Notes under the pieces: model-generated
What the model was told of the DNA's origin: nothing
Seen by the model: only the letters and a program-made list of their open reading frames with translations
Databases searched by the model: none
Shown here: piece by piece, positions 63,199 through 64,000 of the stretch
How the letters are laid out: every line of letters starts with the position of its first letter
How positions within the stretch are numbered: position 1 is the first letter of the stretch
Position numbers and translations under genes: made by a program
Assembly (NCBI GenBank): GCA_020724865.1
Contig: DYGA01000001.1
Location: 62,001-126,000, forward strand
Length of the DNA stretch: 64,000 bases
From: Candidatus Paceibacter sp.
Lineage (GTDB): Bacteria > Patescibacteria > ABY1 > S139-126
Direction of reading: 5' to 3'

Positions 63199-63316
63199 GC
63201 CCATTATACTGCGGACAAGAAAATTTTTATAAGGAGCATTAAAAGCTAAAAGCCTTTAAAATCCTAATAAAAATCCCCATGCTTGTCGTGCCCGCAGAAT
63301 AATGGGCTTTTTTATA
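63199..63316 (+). terminator. 118-nt long-hairpin element upstream of pepA
   Basis: GCCCATTAT (63199-63207) pairs with ATAATGGGC (63299-63307), CTGCGG (63209-63214) with CCGCAG (63292-63297), and ACAAG with CTTGT (63282-63286). Six T follow, so it can act as a terminator. The 62-nt loop folds again (AGGA/TCCT, TTAAAAGC/GCCTTTAA). The near-perfect ends also resemble the inverted repeats of a small mobile element. Confidence 0.65.
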
Positions 63317-63420
63317 TTGTCTTTTTTTTGAGTGCTAACAAAGTAGCATAGCAAAAAAAATTTTACTTGTCAAGAGTAAAAAATTTAGTTAGATTAATCT
63401 TAAATAATTAATCATAATAT

Positions 63421-64000
63421 ATGCAATTAATAGTTCAACCAACACCTTTAGAAAAAATTAAAGCTGACCTATTGGTAGTTAATACTTTTGCCGGCGATAC
63501 CAAGCCCAATGGCGGCACTGGAGCGGTAGATAAAAAATTGCATGGGGCAATAAGTAAAAAAATTAAAAGTATAAATTTCTTAGGTAAAAATGCAGGCGAT
63601 TATTTCTTATTAGATAATCATCAATCAACTGGCCCTAAACAAATTATGGTTATATCTTTAGGTGAAAGAAAAAATTTTTCTTTGGATGTAATTAGAAAAG
63701 TTGCTGCTTTGTCACTCCTCGAAGGTAAAAAACAAAATGCAAAAATTATTACTACTATTTTACACGGTGCCGGTAATGGTGGCCAAAACGCTCAACAGTG
63801 CGCCCAAAGTTTAACTGAGGGTATATTGCTAAGTAATTATCACTTTGATAAATATTTAAACGAACAGAAAAAAATAAACCGAATCAATAAAATAAAAAAA
63901 ATAATAATTAGTCAGAGAAATAAAAAAAATTTAACAGCAATCAAACAAGGTATAAAATTGGGCACAATTTTTGCTGAGGGACAAAATTTTGCCCGTGACT
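63421..64000 (+). CDS. pepA: Leucyl aminopeptidase (M17), N-terminal part, cut by window edge
   Basis: The first 193 residues of a cytosol aminopeptidase that removes N-terminal amino acids. The N-terminal macro-like domain (LLVVNTFAGDTKPNGGTGAVDKKL, IMVISLGERKNFSLDVIRKVAAL, TEGILLSNYHFDKY) and the start of the catalytic domain (GTIFAEGQNFARD) are present. The zinc-site motifs lie beyond base 64000. No Shine-Dalgarno sequence. Reading frame is open to the window end. Confidence 0.92.
   Translation, partial: MQLIVQPTPLEKIKADLLVVNTFAGDTKPNGGTGAVDKKLHGAISKKIKSINFLGKNAGDYFLLDNHQSTGPKQIMVISLGERKNFSLDVIRKVAALSLLEGKKQNAKIITTILHGAGNGGQNAQQCAQSLTEGILLSNYHFDKYLNEQKKINRINKIKKIIISQRNKKNLTAIKQGIKLGTIFAEGQNFARD

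Noticed and set aside
63326..63340. GAGTGCTAAC resembling half of a CIRCE operator before pepA
   Set aside because: The matching TTAGCACTC half at nine-base distance is absent.

Overview
The window is AT-rich (roughly one third GC by eye), densely packed, uses the standard bacterial code, and contains no transposase, integrase or CRISPR array. Several things point to a small-genome Patescibacteria/CPR bacterium, probably of the Parcubacteria side. It carries a compact housekeeping set and lamin-tail-domain surface proteins. It has a monomeric Elp3, an EndoQ-type PHP nuclease and a tiny lysine-rich histone-like peptide. A 23S-5S unit has no adjacent 16S gene, and tRNA-Ile has a UAU anticodon. 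I did not identify a species; the lineage is an inference from gene content.

Layout. 1-7.4 kb: partial plsY, a probable structured RNA with its own promoter and terminator, an ABC exporter, and an operon of a large cysteine-rich surface protein, a histidine kinase and a receiver-only response regulator. 7.4-13.6 kb: mostly membrane or envelope proteins, a 3Fe-4S ferredoxin and a 2-hydroxyacid dehydrogenase. 13.6-24.9 kb: a Trm9-like methyltransferase back to back with Elp3, then glyA, ddl, a DEDD-type nuclease, ychF, pgsA, a CapA-type protein and a Trm11-like RNA methylase. 24.9-38.7 kb: rpsF-ssb-rpsR behind a structured leader, efp, recA, a RodZ-like protein, ftsK, murI, phosphohexomutase, an ECF sigma/anti-sigma pair, a UvrD-type helicase and pilT.

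38.7-42.5 kb is the most accessory-looking stretch. It has GC-rich hairpins, two membrane proteins between imperfect repeats that end at tRNA-Lys, a SET-domain protein, an ORF split by an in-frame TAG, and a protein with an HExxH sequence. 42.5-53.6 kb holds RNA and translation genes: tRNA-Arg, HU, ymdB, rny, clpP, nrnA, rbfA, infB, a divergent DHH paralogue with an altered motif, tRNAs, a RluA enzyme, a cytidylate-kinase-like protein and rplS. 53.5-60.3 kb: tRNAs, the lysine-rich peptide, EndoQ, and 5S plus 23S rRNA behind two tandem promoters, then tRNA-Leu. 60.4-64 kb: an LTD/PKD/OB-fold surface protein, a small membrane protein, a 118-nt long-hairpin element and the start of a leucyl aminopeptidase gene.

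How the genes fit together. Translation and RNA metabolism dominate: ribosomal proteins, IF2, RbfA, EF-P, RNase Y with YmdB, NrnA, and tRNA/rRNA modification enzymes. Envelope and division functions come next: PlsY, PgsA, Ddl, MurI, FtsK, RodZ-like and PilT. Many genes lack a Shine-Dalgarno sequence, and at least two carry an extended -10 box exactly 6 nt before the ATG, implying leaderless mRNAs. Genes with strong Shine-Dalgarno sequences (hup, pgsA, plsY, the lysine-rich peptide, the zinc-ribbon protein) coexist with them. The most interesting candidates are the structured RNA at about 395-651, the Elp3/Trm9-like pair, the surface-protein two-component operon, the tRNA-Lys island with its trailer-repeat family, the tRNA-Ile(UAU), and the long-hairpin element before pepA.
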